From NCBI RefSeq assembly GCF_014839805.1, contig NC_051134.1, forward strand, positions 10,633,170 through 10,697,169: 64,000 nucleotides of DNA, read 5' to 3'. The DNA comes from Manduca sexta (lineage: Eukaryota; Arthropoda; Insecta; Lepidoptera; Sphingidae). Below, piece by piece: positions 50,049 to 62,307 of the stretch. A program made the position numbers and the translations under genes. The first letter of the stretch is position 1, and the number at the start of each line of letters is the position of its first letter. Below the pieces are notes generated by a model that made no database searches, was not told the origin of the DNA, and saw nothing but the letters and a program-made list of their open reading frames with translations.

Positions 50049-53000
50049 TCACACTTGAACGATCTTGTTCCCGCGAAGAATGTACTTCACGTCTTTCCTT
50101 CTATTCTGTTCTGTAGTGTGTGGCGGTTGTGTTGTCGTGGTTGTTGTGGTAGTGGAAGTTGTAGTGGATGAGGACGTGGTGAAAAGTGGGTCTGGTAACA
50201 GCTCCGCAGGTAGCACCCCTATTTCATTATCATGTACTACAGGAGTGGAAACGAAAGGAACCTGTCCTTTTTTCAACATTTTAGCATAACTCTCTAATCG
50301 AGTGAATTGTGGCACCTCTTCGATAGACCTTTCGTTTTGATTGAGGTAAACCTGAACCTTCTTCAAATTATTCCTGATCTTTTGCATTTTCTCAGGAGTG
50401 AGACCTTTAGAATGCGTCACTACCGCATGTTTGGAAATACTATAATCGAAAGGCGGGTGCGTGTTTCTTGGATCATAATCAGAGTATGCGTCGACCATAG
50501 CTGGTTCGCCGTAGGAGTTCACGGCTCCCCAGCCCATGGGCTTGAATTCTGGGACTGGTTGTGGAGGAGGTGGGGGCTGGTTCACTAAAGGTTCCTCATG
50601 GTACGAAGGAGCTGTGGAGAAAGTGTTTTTGATGGCGCTGTACACTGAGTGGAGGATGGAGGATGGTGGTTCTATGGGTGTGTGTCCTGTTTTTGTTGTG
50701 TCCCAGCCGTCGTTGGAGTCCCGTCGCCCAACGGCGCCAGTAAAAGAAGCCCGGCGTGCACCCCGTTCAGTTTACCATGGCCTGTCTCAAAAGTCAGTCA
50801 TTACGTCATCACGTCAGTTTTGTGCAAGTTCTTGTTTGTTTTTAACTGCATTTATTTGTTCATGTTTGCGTGAAATTTTCTTGAAATAAACAACAGCAAT
50901 TACAATATGAGCTAATTAAAAACAAAAACATATTTTTGTTAAATTCTCTGAAGACATCAGTCGTCATCAAAATCTGATGTTAGTAAAGTGTGTTACAAAT
51001 TATCACAAATTCAACATTGCGTTACATCACGTCATATCAGTGATGTATAATATTAAATACAACAGAATACTATGCATCATTTCTGCCAGTCGTACTACCT
51101 TCACAATTAAAGAGGTACCCATGATGTGGAGATAGTTTTTCGACTAAGTAAATATCACGCAGCGTTAAAAACCGCTGACGGTCGTCAGGGTACCTCTACA
51201 ATTAGGGAATGGTAGTGAAAATTGGCTGTGCACGTATGAATAATAAAAGGTACCTAAATGATGGTAATGGTATGGTATTTGTCGTCTCATTGCTCTTTTT
51301 TGAGGTTGTCCTAAAAGGTAAAATAGAAATGTAAATGAAAGAATATTTTGTAGTAGATAACAGCACAACGGAAAAGAATTATGTTTGCTCAAGAAATATA
51401 TATTTATCATGGTTTAGGAAATGATTTTATGGAACTTATGGTAATGATGCATACAGATTAAATTTAAATAGATTTAAGTTTACAAAAAATTGAACAATTG
51501 TTTAATATTGAGTCCTAGTAGTATGGATTTATGTCATACATTTCTCATAAAGTATATTATATTAATTTATAGAGTAAGTGAAATATTTTTTTACCCTGTT
51601 TAGACCAGCTGATTTTAGATTCAATATGGAAAGTACCCTTTAGAAGTATAACTGTTTGTAAAAATATTATAAGTTATTTATCCCTAAGAAGATATTAAAA
51701 TGTATTGGTTTTTCACACAATTAATTTCTTAAATTAAAAATTATATTCATCACGTTATTTACCATTTGGAGTGAATCAAATATAGAAAAAACCGTAACAA
51801 GGTAAAAATATGGTTTAGTTGATGTTCCCTATATCTGAGATTTTCGATAAATAATACTTTGGTTACTTGACATTATTTTTAAAATATTTATAAAAGTCTA
51901 AGTCAATGAAGGCAATCTGTTGTCGGCTCTTGCATCAGTAGCAGCTAGGGTGTTATTAAAAAAATATTTTAAAAGTATCAGAAGTGAGTAAACAAAAAAA
52001 AACATTCACGTCGAATAACCTCCTCCTTTTTTTGAAGTCGGTTAAAAATGAACGCGGACGTATGAAGCGACATTATTGTAAATATATGACAACGCTCCCA
52101 TAAATAAAGATAAAAAACGTAGAAGTTATATTCGGATGTATTTTGCATCAATTATGATCACTACAATTCACTACATAAATGACGTAATACCACGATAAGT
52201 TCCAAACAGTGCCAATTCTCTCACTTAGCTGAATAATTGTTGCACAACTCTTCAAAATAATATTCTTTAGGTTCCATTGTGTTATTCTATTCTGAGTGAA
52301 ACAAGTCGAGCGTGAATCACCTAAGAATAGTTTTTTGTTGCTACTTCTTAGCCTGTAATATCACATTGGTCTGGGTTTAAATGGAAGCTGAATAATTAAC
52401 ATCTTCGTCGTGGTTTTATGCGAAATTTGATAACTTTTTTATAGATATTACACACACTCACGCATTTTAAATTTAAAGGGGTAGACGGCGGCGCTACTGA
52501 TGCATCCGCTTTTTACTGTGCATGTTACGTCCCATGATGTGATAGGGGGCGACCCTATCGTCATATAAAGGATAAATTCCAGACTCCGGGCTGATACTGA
52601 GCAGAAATACTCAATATCACTTTTCATGACCCAAGGATCGAACCCAAAACCTCAGCACTGCAGTTGTGCCGTCATACAACTACGCCACCGAGGCAATCAA
52701 AAATTCGATAAATTATTAAATTCATAGAAATTCAATCATCTCTACTTTTATTCGGATTATCGATTATCCAGCCAGTTTTATTCGTGCCATATACATAATT
52801 AGGGGAAATCGTCGAAAATACTCTTTTAAACTACAATTTCAGCATAATTTCATATATGGACATAGCCTATCGGATTAGGTGTAGTGGCAGTGGGCACATA
52901 GCTCGCAGAACTGATGGCCAATGGGGCAAGAAGGTTCTGGAATGGAGGCCACGAACTAGCAAGCGCAGCGTCGGACATCCACCCACGAGGTGGACAGATG

Positions 53001-56000
53001 ACCTAATAAAAGTCGCAGGATACGGGTCACTTCCAATAGGTCGATCTGAAAATCTTTGAGGGAGGCCCATGTTCAGCAGTAGACATGCTGCGGCTGATGA
53101 TGATAATTTCAACGAAAATGAATATTTAATAGTCACAATTTCCTTAAAGTCCAAAACAAACACACTGTTTTCTCTCTAAACATACTAATGCTTCAAGCAT
53201 TACGTTTATGCACACATTATATAACCGTGAAGATACTTAATGCTGCCAGGTATGTACTTGAATATTTGCTAGGGTCCCAAAGGTAAATACGCTTAGCAAG
53301 TTTAGCTTGTAAATAGTAAGATGGCTGATGAATATTCAACAATAAAACGTATGGGGGAATTATTTGTATGATTGTTATAATATTATAGTCATTTTATTAT
53401 TCTAACTGTAACTTTATAGAGGTTATTGTTTTGTACAATAATTAATTGCTATGTATTGTGGTTTTTAGTTTTAAACCATTCAATGTTAATTGAACTATAA
53501 AATCATTTTATTATACTAATCGTTTTCAATCCCCGTGATTATATCAAATTACTACACAATAAAGCTGAAGTAACAACACTGAATAGAAAATAGAAAAAAA
53601 ATAATAAATACAATTAATTGGGGAACAAGCCCCCGGATACGTCATCTTAATCGGGACCTGTCCGATAAAAATGGCGTGAAAGTGAGTACGAATGTGTGTT
53701 TCCGAATGCAGTTTTTATCCGCGCCCTGCACCCGTTGAAAGTAGTCTTGCAAGACTAGTAGCAGTGTCGACAATGTCAAAAACCCCTGACGGAGGTTCGT
53801 TGACCTTAATTACGATACTATATTTACAGATAAAACGTAGTTACCGCAGTTTCACGATTCGAATTCGATATATTGTTTACAAAAGTTTTAGTTGATATAT
53901 TGGGTTTTGAAGACTTTTACTTACTGACAGTAATCTATACACATTAAAAACAAAGACCCCTTTTCTTTCTGTCTGTATCTTCTTAAAATCTACTGAACGG
54001 AATTTTATGCAATTTGGTATAGAGATAATCCAAACGAATACCCTGGTTCACTATTACGAGGTCCTATGTTAATTTTAATCTATATCCAAAAATATTGGCC
54101 CACATGTCAAAAAGATATTACAATCTAACTCGTATTTGTAGACTCAATGTTGCTGTTTAAAAGAAGGCCTCAAAACAATAATAATAATATAAATAATAAT
54201 ATCAGCCCTGTATTATATACTTGCCCACTGCTGAGCACGGGCCTCCTCTACTACTGAGAGTAGTACTAGGCCTTAGTCCACCACGCTGGCCTAGTGCGGA
54301 TTGGTAGGCTTCTACACACCCTTCGAAATTCCTAGAACTTCTCAGGTATGCAGGTTTCCTCACGATGTTTTCTCTTCACGAAGCACCTCTGATTTTTCTA
54401 TTTTAGAAAAATCAGAGGTGTGTGCTCTTGATTTGAACCTGCGGACATTCGTCTCGGCAGACCGTTCCACAACCAACTAGGCTATCGCCGCTTACAACAA
54501 TATTAAAAATCAAAAAATAGCTATCACATTTATAAATTACCAAATAACGGAAGATATTATTCGAAAGCGTACAGGATCTGAGTAAGAGAAGTTATTACTT
54601 GAATGCAAATGAAGCCGGAATTGTTGTTACGTGTATTAAATACTACTTTTCTCGGATCAAACCTTGTAACCGCGGCAATGTAAATGTCATTGGAACAACT
54701 TGGTTTAATAGAGTTGATATTATTCTGTGTCAGAGAACTTGCATCAGTCTAGATCTCAATAAACACATTGGGTTTGTTTTAAATAAGGTCTTTAATTCGT
54801 CCGGGTGAAAGAGTTTTTCCGGATAAAATCCCGCTATCGATATATTTTTTCCGAGTTGTAGTCTATATCGTTCTTAAAGTCTCAAACTATCTCCATACCA
54901 ATTTTATCAAAATCCGTTCGGTAGTTTTTGAGTTAATCGCGTTCGAACATGTGGACAATCGACGGAATTCATTATAAGGAAAAGAAATGGGAAACATTAA
55001 ATAATTTAAAGTTAATAATTTGTATTCAATATGTGTTGCTAAGAGGCGATAGCCTAGTGGGTGTGGAACGGATTGCCGAGACGAATGTCCGCAGGTTCAA
55101 ATCTCAAGGGCATACACCTCCGACTTTTCTAAAAAAATCATGTGTGCATTCTTTGTGAATTTATCGTTCGCTTTAACGGTGAAGGAAAACATCGTGAGGA
55201 AACCTGCACATCTGAGAAGTTCTCAGTAGGAATTTCGAAGGTGTGTGTAGTCCAATCCGCACTAGGCCAGCGTGGTGGACTAAGGCCTAATCCCTCTCAG
55301 TAGTAGAGGCCCGTGCTCAGCAGTGGGCAAGTATATAATACAGGGCTGATATTATTATTATTATGTGTTGCTAAATACTTAGATATTGACACATTGCTGA
55401 CCTAGTTACTAATGAAATCGACCACACACCCTTCCCCATTGATAAAATGTTTAATCTCATTTCTTTTAATTATGACTGGTCTTTCATAATTTTATTTTCC
55501 CTTTACCATTTCACAGAATCATGTATAATTTATATTTCTCCGACAGAATCTAGGTTAGTAAAGGCTGTTTTTGTAAAGTACTATGCGGTAACTGGCCGGT
55601 ATTATGAAATAAAGTTTAGATCTATTATATAACCTAATAAATAATGACCCGAGGCCGCTCTCGGCTCGCTTTACTATCTCAGACGTGAGCTTCCTTGTAG
55701 AAATTTAGATCTAGATGTTAAATAACAAGTTAAAGTGAATTGTATTCAAATGCGGTTTTACTATTTAAAATAAAATTCCAGTGTACAATTTTTACACGTT
55801 ATAATTGTTGATAATAATTCAGTTAATTCCAAAGCGGAATTAGCTGAAATAATTTATATTTTATTGCTTTGAATGACGAGACGAGCTTGGCGTTCGCCTG
55901 ATGGTAAGCGATACGACCACCCATAAACAGTAGAAACACTATCCAACACCTTGAATTACAAAGTATTGTTTGCTATTCCACTGCGCTCGCCATCCTGAGA

Positions 56001-59000
56001 CATGAGATGTTAAGTCTTATTATGTCCAGTAGTTACACTGGCTACAATGTCTTTCGAACTGGAACACAACATTGACTTTACACTGTTGCTTGGCAGCAGA
56101 TATAAACATTGCGGTGGTATGTACCCAGGCGGACTCTTACATATGAGAGACCTACCATCAGTATATATTTAATGATGGCAGTACATGAGATATAGAAATA
56201 TTGCTATTTCTAACATCAACGACCTATTAAGCAGGAAGTGTCTAGAAAAATATAGCCTAGATAATATTACACGTATTAGATTTACTATATATAACATATC
56301 TGCAAGTAGATTCACATGAATCTCGCATTTCAAGCGGACGCAGTCGTCGAACTAGATTGACTGGTTTCCGTGACATAATGCACTTTCACTACATCAAACA
56401 AAATATCAATGCAGGTGCTACGCTTTATACAATAGTCTTAGGCTTCCCTGAAAATCGTTAGGTAACCGATCGTGCCCATTTAATTTGCTTCCTACATCTA
56501 AGTAGGTTGGTTCTGATTAGATTGTTTTGTATTTATCGATTTAAGTGACGCAATGTTTTCATATTATTTTTTATTCATAAATTAAATCATACATCGAACA
56601 TTAAACGCAACATAATTGTATCACGCCTATTTAATTGTTATTGCAATTTGAAATCCACAAAAATCCTTAAAATTATGAATCACTGTCGTGTGTATGCAAT
56701 GACTTGACTTTTAGTTTGCTTACAACTAAACGCCGCAGTGAAACACAAAACCTTTCACGTAAGAATTCTTAAAAAGTAATGCAAATTCTTGCTCGCTGAT
56801 GAACATATACATAACACAATAAAGCTCTTTGCTCCTGTTTACAGTGCTCTTGAAATCGCGCATTGGAAAAAGCTACAGTTGAACCTCACAGCAGATATAC
56901 TCACCTTCGCAACACCGAAATGCAACATTGCAAGAAAATGACAGGGCGAGTCCACATGTAATTTGTTTTGAATCATTTCATCACCAACACGATAGTTTCC
57001 GTTTGAAAAGGAAAGTTATGCAAATGCCGAATAGATGTTTACTACTTAGTTATAAACGTGTAAACCAGGTCGACGAATGATAACCTTCGGGAGCCAAGAT
57101 AAGAGAGGAGGCTCTTGCGAATTTATATTGGACCTGTATTGCAATCATTTGGAAGTATCTTTAGCTGCCAGCAAAAAATATACAGACAAAAAAATCCAGA
57201 AACCGAGCGAAGTTGAAAAAGAACACGGAGCATTTTGAAAATATACAGCCAGGATCCACAGAGCATATACACCGCACCGGTCTTGGAAGAAGCACTTGAA
57301 ACAAGAAGATCACCAAAGCGGTGATGAAGAGTTACCGAAGTAACAGACATTCCAGAGAAATGCAAGAAGGGATTCCAATCAGGCAGACTTGATAGAAATA
57401 ATGCTTGACGCATATCTTACCAAATTTCATTGATTAGATCGTAATATCGATAATATAATTCTTCAGAAGGCCACGGCATCGGCTCAACGTCGTCAACATT
57501 AACCGAGGACATCACTATCATCTCTGAAAAAAGAAAGTCGAACATTTGACATAATGATCTCATCCCGTTATTAGCATTGTTTATGATGGGTTAAAGGTTT
57601 CTGCAATTAGACATTATTTTAGAACAATCATGCGAGTTTCGGATAATTTTGTGAAAAAATATGCTGTTGTATTGCAGTTTGACAATTTTGTCTAATTTTA
57701 TGCAATTAAAAATGTATTTTAAATAGTCAATACAGTACAACGAGAGTCTAGATTTTTAAAAAGTACATTGTATCTTATTATATAAAGACAACATTATATT
57801 TCGATTAAAGTTAAACTTTTGTGGCTGACTGTGCTAAATACTGTTACTTTCATACTAACACGAAAACATTAAAAACCTGATGAATATTCAATTCGATTAC
57901 AACATACGCATACCGAAGCTTTGCTTTGCTGCATTATATGGACACAAGTAACCGTAAAATTGAGACGAATGGAACAGTTTACGACCATCTTATTGTTACA
58001 ACTTACAACGGGCCTGACTAACAACAGTCTGAGGTAAACTTTAATGTTTTGCTGCTAGAGTTTGAATTATAAATAGCCACATTGACATACTTGTTATAAA
58101 ATACAAGTATTGTACCGCGGACATCATAACCACAAATCATACCAAACTAGTACCAAACGTGTTGATAAACAACGCGCCTACTTAAACAAACAAACACCTA
58201 GCATACTTAGAGTAGAGTGATCTTCGGATTTTTTTTCACAGCAGATTTATCGCGTGCATACACAGGCTATTTTTATTGGCACATTTACAATAAAAATATT
58301 AAATTAAACACATCGCCATCAGCTACATAAAGTCCACTGCTGAACTCAGGCCTTCTCCAAAGACTTCCAGACGGAACTTTCAAAAGCGGCCTACATCCAG
58401 TGTGTTCCTGCGAGCTTTATCAAAGTTATCTGTCTACCTCACAAATGGCCATCCAACGCTGCGCTTGTCCGTGGTCTCCACTTTTTTGCTAATTTATTTG
58501 ATGTATCAATATTATTGATACATTTAATTTTGATATAATTAAGTAAATCATTGCCACAATATGCCAATTTCAACTCGACGCAATGCATGTGTAACAAAAA
58601 ACTACTGACATTTAGCCAAAATGTACCCTAAAGGTATGTTACATAAAAAATGTTCTCATGCTGGGTGCGCAGCTGCGTCGAACTTTGACCATCGTTACGC
58701 AATAAGTGGCCTACTTAACTTACTTTTACTTTTAGAATGTCCGTTCAAAACAAAAATAAAATCGACTTTAATAACATCTTCAAAATGAATGCTGTCGAAG
58801 TTCTATGTGGTATTTATTGTACAGTGTTAATGATCTCTCGCCAATCGGTCCTTTATTATTGAAAATTTACTTTCAATTATTTTGAAGATGGTGTCTTTTC
58901 ATCATACATTGTAGCCAGTATAACTTTTGGACATTATAATACCAGCCCTGTATTATACTGTTCCAGTGTAGGGCACGAGCCTCCTCTACTACTGAGAGGG

Positions 59001-60443
59001 ATTAGGCCTTAGTCCACCACGCTGGCCTAGTGCGGATTGGTAGACTTCACACACCCTCGAAAATTCCTACAGAGAATTTCTCAGGTATGCCAGTTTCCTC
59101 ACATTGTTTTTCTTCACCGTCGTAGCAAGCGATAATTCACAAAGAATGCACACATCATATTTAGAGAAGTCAGAGGTGTGTGCCCTTGGGACTTGAACCT
59201 GCATACATTTGTCTCGGCAGTCCGTTCCACAACCAACTGGGCTATCGCCGCTTTTGGGCATGATAAGACTTAATATCTCATGTCTAAGCATGGCGAGCGC
59301 GGTGGAATACCAAACAATACTTTGTAATTCAAGGTGTTTCTACTGTTTATCGGCGGTCGTATCGCGTATCATCTGGCGAACGAAAGCTCGTCTCGTCATT
59401 CAAAGCAAAAACATCGTGTTTCCGTCTGATGAAGGTATTCATTAGACCCCTCAGTACATTGGCAATTTGGTCTATATTTTGGAGCATCCTCCTTTTGGTA
59501 TTTTCCCTACTATAAGTCGACTAGTGAGCGGTTATTTTCTCTGATCAGTCGACACTAACTGACCCGCTTACTAGCTTGCAGTTTTGTTATGTATTCATTG
59601 TAAATGAAATTATAATATGTACATTTTCATATAATATTCTTTTATTACAATGACAAATGTCAATCATACAATTTACTTTTTAGTGACCATAGAGTGGCCA
59701 CGAACACAACAAGTTTGTTCTCTTTAGTATTACAAAAAGTAAAAATACGTTCTAGAATGTGAACCTGTTTATTATCATAGTCGACCAAGACGTCTCGTAG
59801 ACAATGAGTTGTGTAACAGTCAGTTATCGACATCCATTCAGTTAGGTTATATAAGTTGACATTACAATTTAGCTTCTAAGTGGCACGAATCGTAATGACA
59901 TTGTTTGTTTTTGTTTCCACTTTCGTCGGATTTTCTCCTTATTGAGTGGTGTGTGTTATATTCCATTATTAAATGTTGCTTTTATGGATATGTGGAAATA
60001 TACATATATAAAGTTATTAAAAACGGTAACTTTATAGTTTTGTGTATGAGTTTAAGACATACTGATGTTAGAATTCTTTTTTATAAATTCAATAGTTTTT
60101 ACATTTTGAATAACTATTCAATAAATGATCATAATCGTAAGTACGAAATTTTTCGATATTATTTTGACCTTACAATAATTGAATACGACTCATTAAAACA
60201 GTATTAAACAATTATTTTTTTCAATTGTGCTGTTATCTATCTAAAATAACTTTTTTATTATTTTATAATATTGTATTGTTTTATGACTTACCGTCTAACT
60301 GTGATGGGTATTTATGCGCGGCGAATCCCGTGGGAGCAGCAGGGGCGGTGTGAGAGTAGTGCGCGGGGCTGTTGGAGCTCCACGTATGCGCTGGGGGTCC
60401 GTATTCTAAGTGGGAAGTCGGTGGGGACCGTACACTGCGGTTG
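50049..60443 (-). CDS. Partial secreted-type Pro/Thr-rich gene, three linked exons, in-frame TAA or alternative acceptor
   Basis: Exons in transcript order: 60443-60292 (CAG acceptor, donor GTAAGT; 50 codons with EYGPPAHTWSS), 57523-57421 (TTTTTTCAG acceptor, donor GTAAGA; VDDVEPMPWPSEELYYRYY) and 50781-50049. Phases join: 1 into 1, then 2 into 2. The last exon reads W-P-W then TAA (50774-50772), after which the same frame is open for 240 codons to TGA at 50049. If the acceptor at 50637 (GTACAG|C, also phase 2) is used, the frame is uninterrupted. The long part has a polyproline run (NQPPPPPQP), a helical middle (LTPEKMQKIRNNLKKVQVYL), a Thr/Ser mucin-like tract and the C-terminus GNKIVQV. 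It has no cysteine apart from a possible junction codon. The family is not recognised. The 5' end lies beyond 60443, near or past the assembly gap. Confidence 0.75.
52445..52698 (-). mobile_element. SINE family A, nearly full-length copy
   Basis: Reverse copy: ACGTCCCATGATGTGATAGG, ACTCCGGGCTGATACTGAG, the reverse B box GGATCGAACCC and the head ACGCCACCGAGGCAATC. It lies in the long intron before exon 50781 of the Pro/Thr-rich gene. Confidence 0.85.
52856..53103 (+). mobile_element. RTE-type LINE, C-terminal reverse-transcriptase fragment and 3' end
   Basis: The frame reads HIARRTDGQWGKKVLEWRPR then RSVGHPPTRWTDDLIKVAG, the usual extreme C-terminus of RTE-like LINE polyproteins in insects. 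It is followed by GGAGGCCCATGTTCAGCAGT and the 3' tail CTGATGATGAT. The element is 5'-truncated and cannot be autonomous. Confidence 0.8.
54202..54495 (-). mobile_element. SINE family B copy carrying an internal snap-back inversion
   Basis: Reverse copy from CAGCCCTGTATTATATACTT to the head ACCAACTAGGCTATCGCCGC. Where other copies have a unique stretch before TCAGAGGTG, this copy has a 17-bp inverted repeat (54384-54420) with a 3-base loop. Confidence 0.85.
54798..54955 (+). repeat. Interspersed repeat, second copy
   Basis: GTCCGGGTGAAAGAGTTTTTC, CCCGCTATCGATATATTTT, TCTCCATACCAATTTTATC and GTTTTTGAGTTAATCGCG. It aligns in order with the 7.1-kb copy. Confidence 0.55.
55043..55365 (+). mobile_element. 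SINE family B, full-length reference copy
   Basis: tRNA-derived head with A box TAGCCTAGTGG and B box GGTTCAAATCT, then the body GAATTTATCGTTCGC, GGTGAAGGAAAACATCGTG, ACTAGGCCAGCGTGGTGGAC. The tail CAGGGCTGAT is followed by an ATT repeat. Confidence 0.85.
55868..56160 (+). mobile_element. Repeat family D, best-preserved copy
   Basis: GAATGACGAGACGAGCTTGG, CGCCTGATGGTAAGCGATACG, CACTGCGCTCGCCATCCTG, CCAGGCGGACTCTTACATA and GAGAGACCTACCATCAGTA. No coding region is attached. Confidence 0.75.
56905..56957 (-). CDS. Candidate alternative first coding exon with signal peptide
   Basis: On the minus strand an ATG at 56957 opens MWTRPVIFLQCCISVLR and runs into the strong donor AAG|GTGAGT in phase 2. 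The hydrophobic core and early arginine fit a signal peptide. Phase 2 is the same as that of the upstream-gene exon ending at 57421, so both could splice to the same downstream exon (50637 or 50781). No acceptor is visible just upstream, so it would be a transcript start. A second ATG in another frame (MLHFGVAK) also reaches the donor. Confidence 0.4.
58315..58490 (-). mobile_element. RTE-type LINE 3' end fragment
   Basis: Reverse orientation: ATCGCCATCAGC, AGTCCACTGCTGAACTCAGG, CATCCAGTGTGTTCCTGCGAG, ATGGCCATCCAACGCTGCGC and TGTCCGTGGTCTCCA. It is the counterpart of the element at 52,856. Confidence 0.7.
58943..59252 (-). mobile_element. SINE family B, full-length copy inserted into a family D repeat
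   Basis: Reverse copy from CAGCCCTGTATTATACTG to CAACTGGGCTATCGCCGC. It abuts a family D copy that begins mid-element, so the insertion probably broke or truncated D. Confidence 0.85.
59258..59412 (-). mobile_element. Repeat family D, truncated copy
   Basis: Reverse complement of the family 5' half: ATAAGACTTAATATCTCATG, GGCGAGCGCGGTGGAATACC, ACAATACTTTGTAATTCAAGG, CTCGTCTCGTCATTCAAAGC. It breaks exactly where the neighbouring SINE B starts. Confidence 0.75.
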
Positions 60444-60599
60444 CTGAAATTAATTGTTTTGTGTTATGCGCTGTTCATGTGATTAATAAAATATGCTTGT
60501 CAAGCCTTGTCAAAGCATCATAAATTCAAATGTTAATAATATATTTAGCTTGGCATGCATGGCTTTGCATGAATTTGCTGGATTGTGTTTTTGCCGATT

Positions 60600-61807
60600 C
60601 GGAAGTGGCTGCTATCATATTTATATTATGTTCTATATTTTTTGATATTTTTAGCACAAATCATTGGATACAATTTTATTATAATCAAATCTTTTCATTG
60701 AAAACAGTGTTAAAAATATTTTCATTTTACGCATAGATGTCTATCAAGTATATATTAGCTAACTTTCATTTAATCGTTTATTATCATTAAAATGAAATTT
60801 GCCAAAATGCAATTATAAAAATATATTGAAAATTTCAAAATTGCAAACCACTAAACAATTAAATGGAATATTTGGCTATTCAAATTTTCATAAAATAAAA
60901 ATGTTCGAATTTCGAACACGGTGGTATTCTACATTCAAATGACGTAAGCTTGTGAAACTGGGACGGATCTAGGAAAACCCGCTTGCTATCGGGGCACGTG
61001 GATTTGTTCCGTCATTGCGAAATACCGAATGTGTCATAATTATTTCTAAACTGATAAGGGAGGAAGTTAGTCTATTTAAGTGATATTTTTATTTATAGTC
61101 ATGACTGTGAAATATATTAAATGAGAAACATGAAGATAAAAGAGTGATTCTATTTCATTTATATAAAATAAAATCGACTTGACTTTGTAGAACATAATTT
61201 TATATGTAATTTTTATCCGTTATGTAAAACATTAATGAATTATACACGTAGACCTTCCTTGTGAAGCTCTCCGTCCATTGGTGAGATCTCTATGAAAATC
61301 TGTTTAGTAGTTTTTCTTTCCTAGTCTATTTTAAAATATGTGAGAAAGGTTTCGTTCTTCAAATTATCCCTATTTTTACCAAGTCCATTTTTACGATAAT
61401 TGCTTCTGGAATACTATACTTTATAAAACTTAATATAGTCTCAACAATAATACGATAATTAATAAACTTAACCTATAAATTTAAGAAATCGGACATAAAC
61501 AAAATATTTAATAATTATTTCTTATGTTTACGTAATGTTAGACAATAGACATTATAATAAAAGCCCCGTGACCATGAAGTCTGCAGCCCTCCAAACGGCG
61601 GCAGAAAATTATAACATAAAAACGCGATAGAATCCAGATTTTTTTATAAGTAAACTCAATCTTCCGCATCGATAGTATTCTTACACTACCCATCAATATT
61701 ATGTAAACAAATTTGAAAGACAAAAAGCATTACGTAATTTCCTATCGACTTGCATTAACACACGGTTATACGAGCATTAATAAAGTCTCGTAACACGCCG
61801 GATATGA
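60600..61807 (+). repeat. First copy of 1.2-kb gap-flanking duplication
   Basis: Matches 62308-63535 nearly base for base up to the GATATGA that precedes the N run. Differences are mostly single-base homopolymer indels with a few clustered changes. Confidence 0.9.
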
Positions 61808-62307
61808 NNNNNNNNNNNNNNNNNNNNNNNNNNNNNNNNNNNNNNNNNNNNNNNNNNNNNNNNNNNNNNNNNNNNNNNNNNNNNNNNNNNNNNNNNNNNN
61901 NNNNNNNNNNNNNNNNNNNNNNNNNNNNNNNNNNNNNNNNNNNNNNNNNNNNNNNNNNNNNNNNNNNNNNNNNNNNNNNNNNNNNNNNNNNNNNNNNNNN
62001 NNNNNNNNNNNNNNNNNNNNNNNNNNNNNNNNNNNNNNNNNNNNNNNNNNNNNNNNNNNNNNNNNNNNNNNNNNNNNNNNNNNNNNNNNNNNNNNNNNNN
62101 NNNNNNNNNNNNNNNNNNNNNNNNNNNNNNNNNNNNNNNNNNNNNNNNNNNNNNNNNNNNNNNNNNNNNNNNNNNNNNNNNNNNNNNNNNNNNNNNNNNN
62201 NNNNNNNNNNNNNNNNNNNNNNNNNNNNNNNNNNNNNNNNNNNNNNNNNNNNNNNNNNNNNNNNNNNNNNNNNNNNNNNNNNNNNNNNNNNNNNNNNNNN
62301 NNNNNNN
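61808..62307. other. Assembly gap of exactly 500 N
   Basis: 500 consecutive N, a conventional placeholder length. Any open frame across it is meaningless. Confidence 0.99.

Larger units (their letters stand above)
50800..56900 (-). other. Long intron region of the Pro/Thr-rich gene
   Basis: Between the candidate first exon at 56,905 and the exon starting at 50,781. Contains RTE, A, B and D repeats and one weak phase-compatible open segment at 53,817-53,732 (minus). Confidence 0.5.

Noticed and set aside
50065..50889. Several plus-strand open frames opposite the Pro/Thr-rich exon
   Set aside because: They are shadows: the Val-rich and Gly-rich runs are the complements of the Thr and Pro codon runs on the minus strand.
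52867..53163. Minus-strand open frame over 52.9-53.2 kb
   Set aside because: It is antisense to the recognisable RTE reverse-transcriptase C-terminus on the plus strand.
57123..57413. Minus-strand open frame just after the 57,421 donor, and a plus-strand Lys-rich frame in the same place
   Set aside because: The minus frame lies in the intron past a strong donor, and the plus frame is broken by stops with no splice or family support. It may be an old element fragment.
59905..60207. 100-codon plus-strand open frame
   Set aside because: Ile/Phe/Tyr-rich translation of AT-rich intronic sequence, with no start context or homology that I can support.
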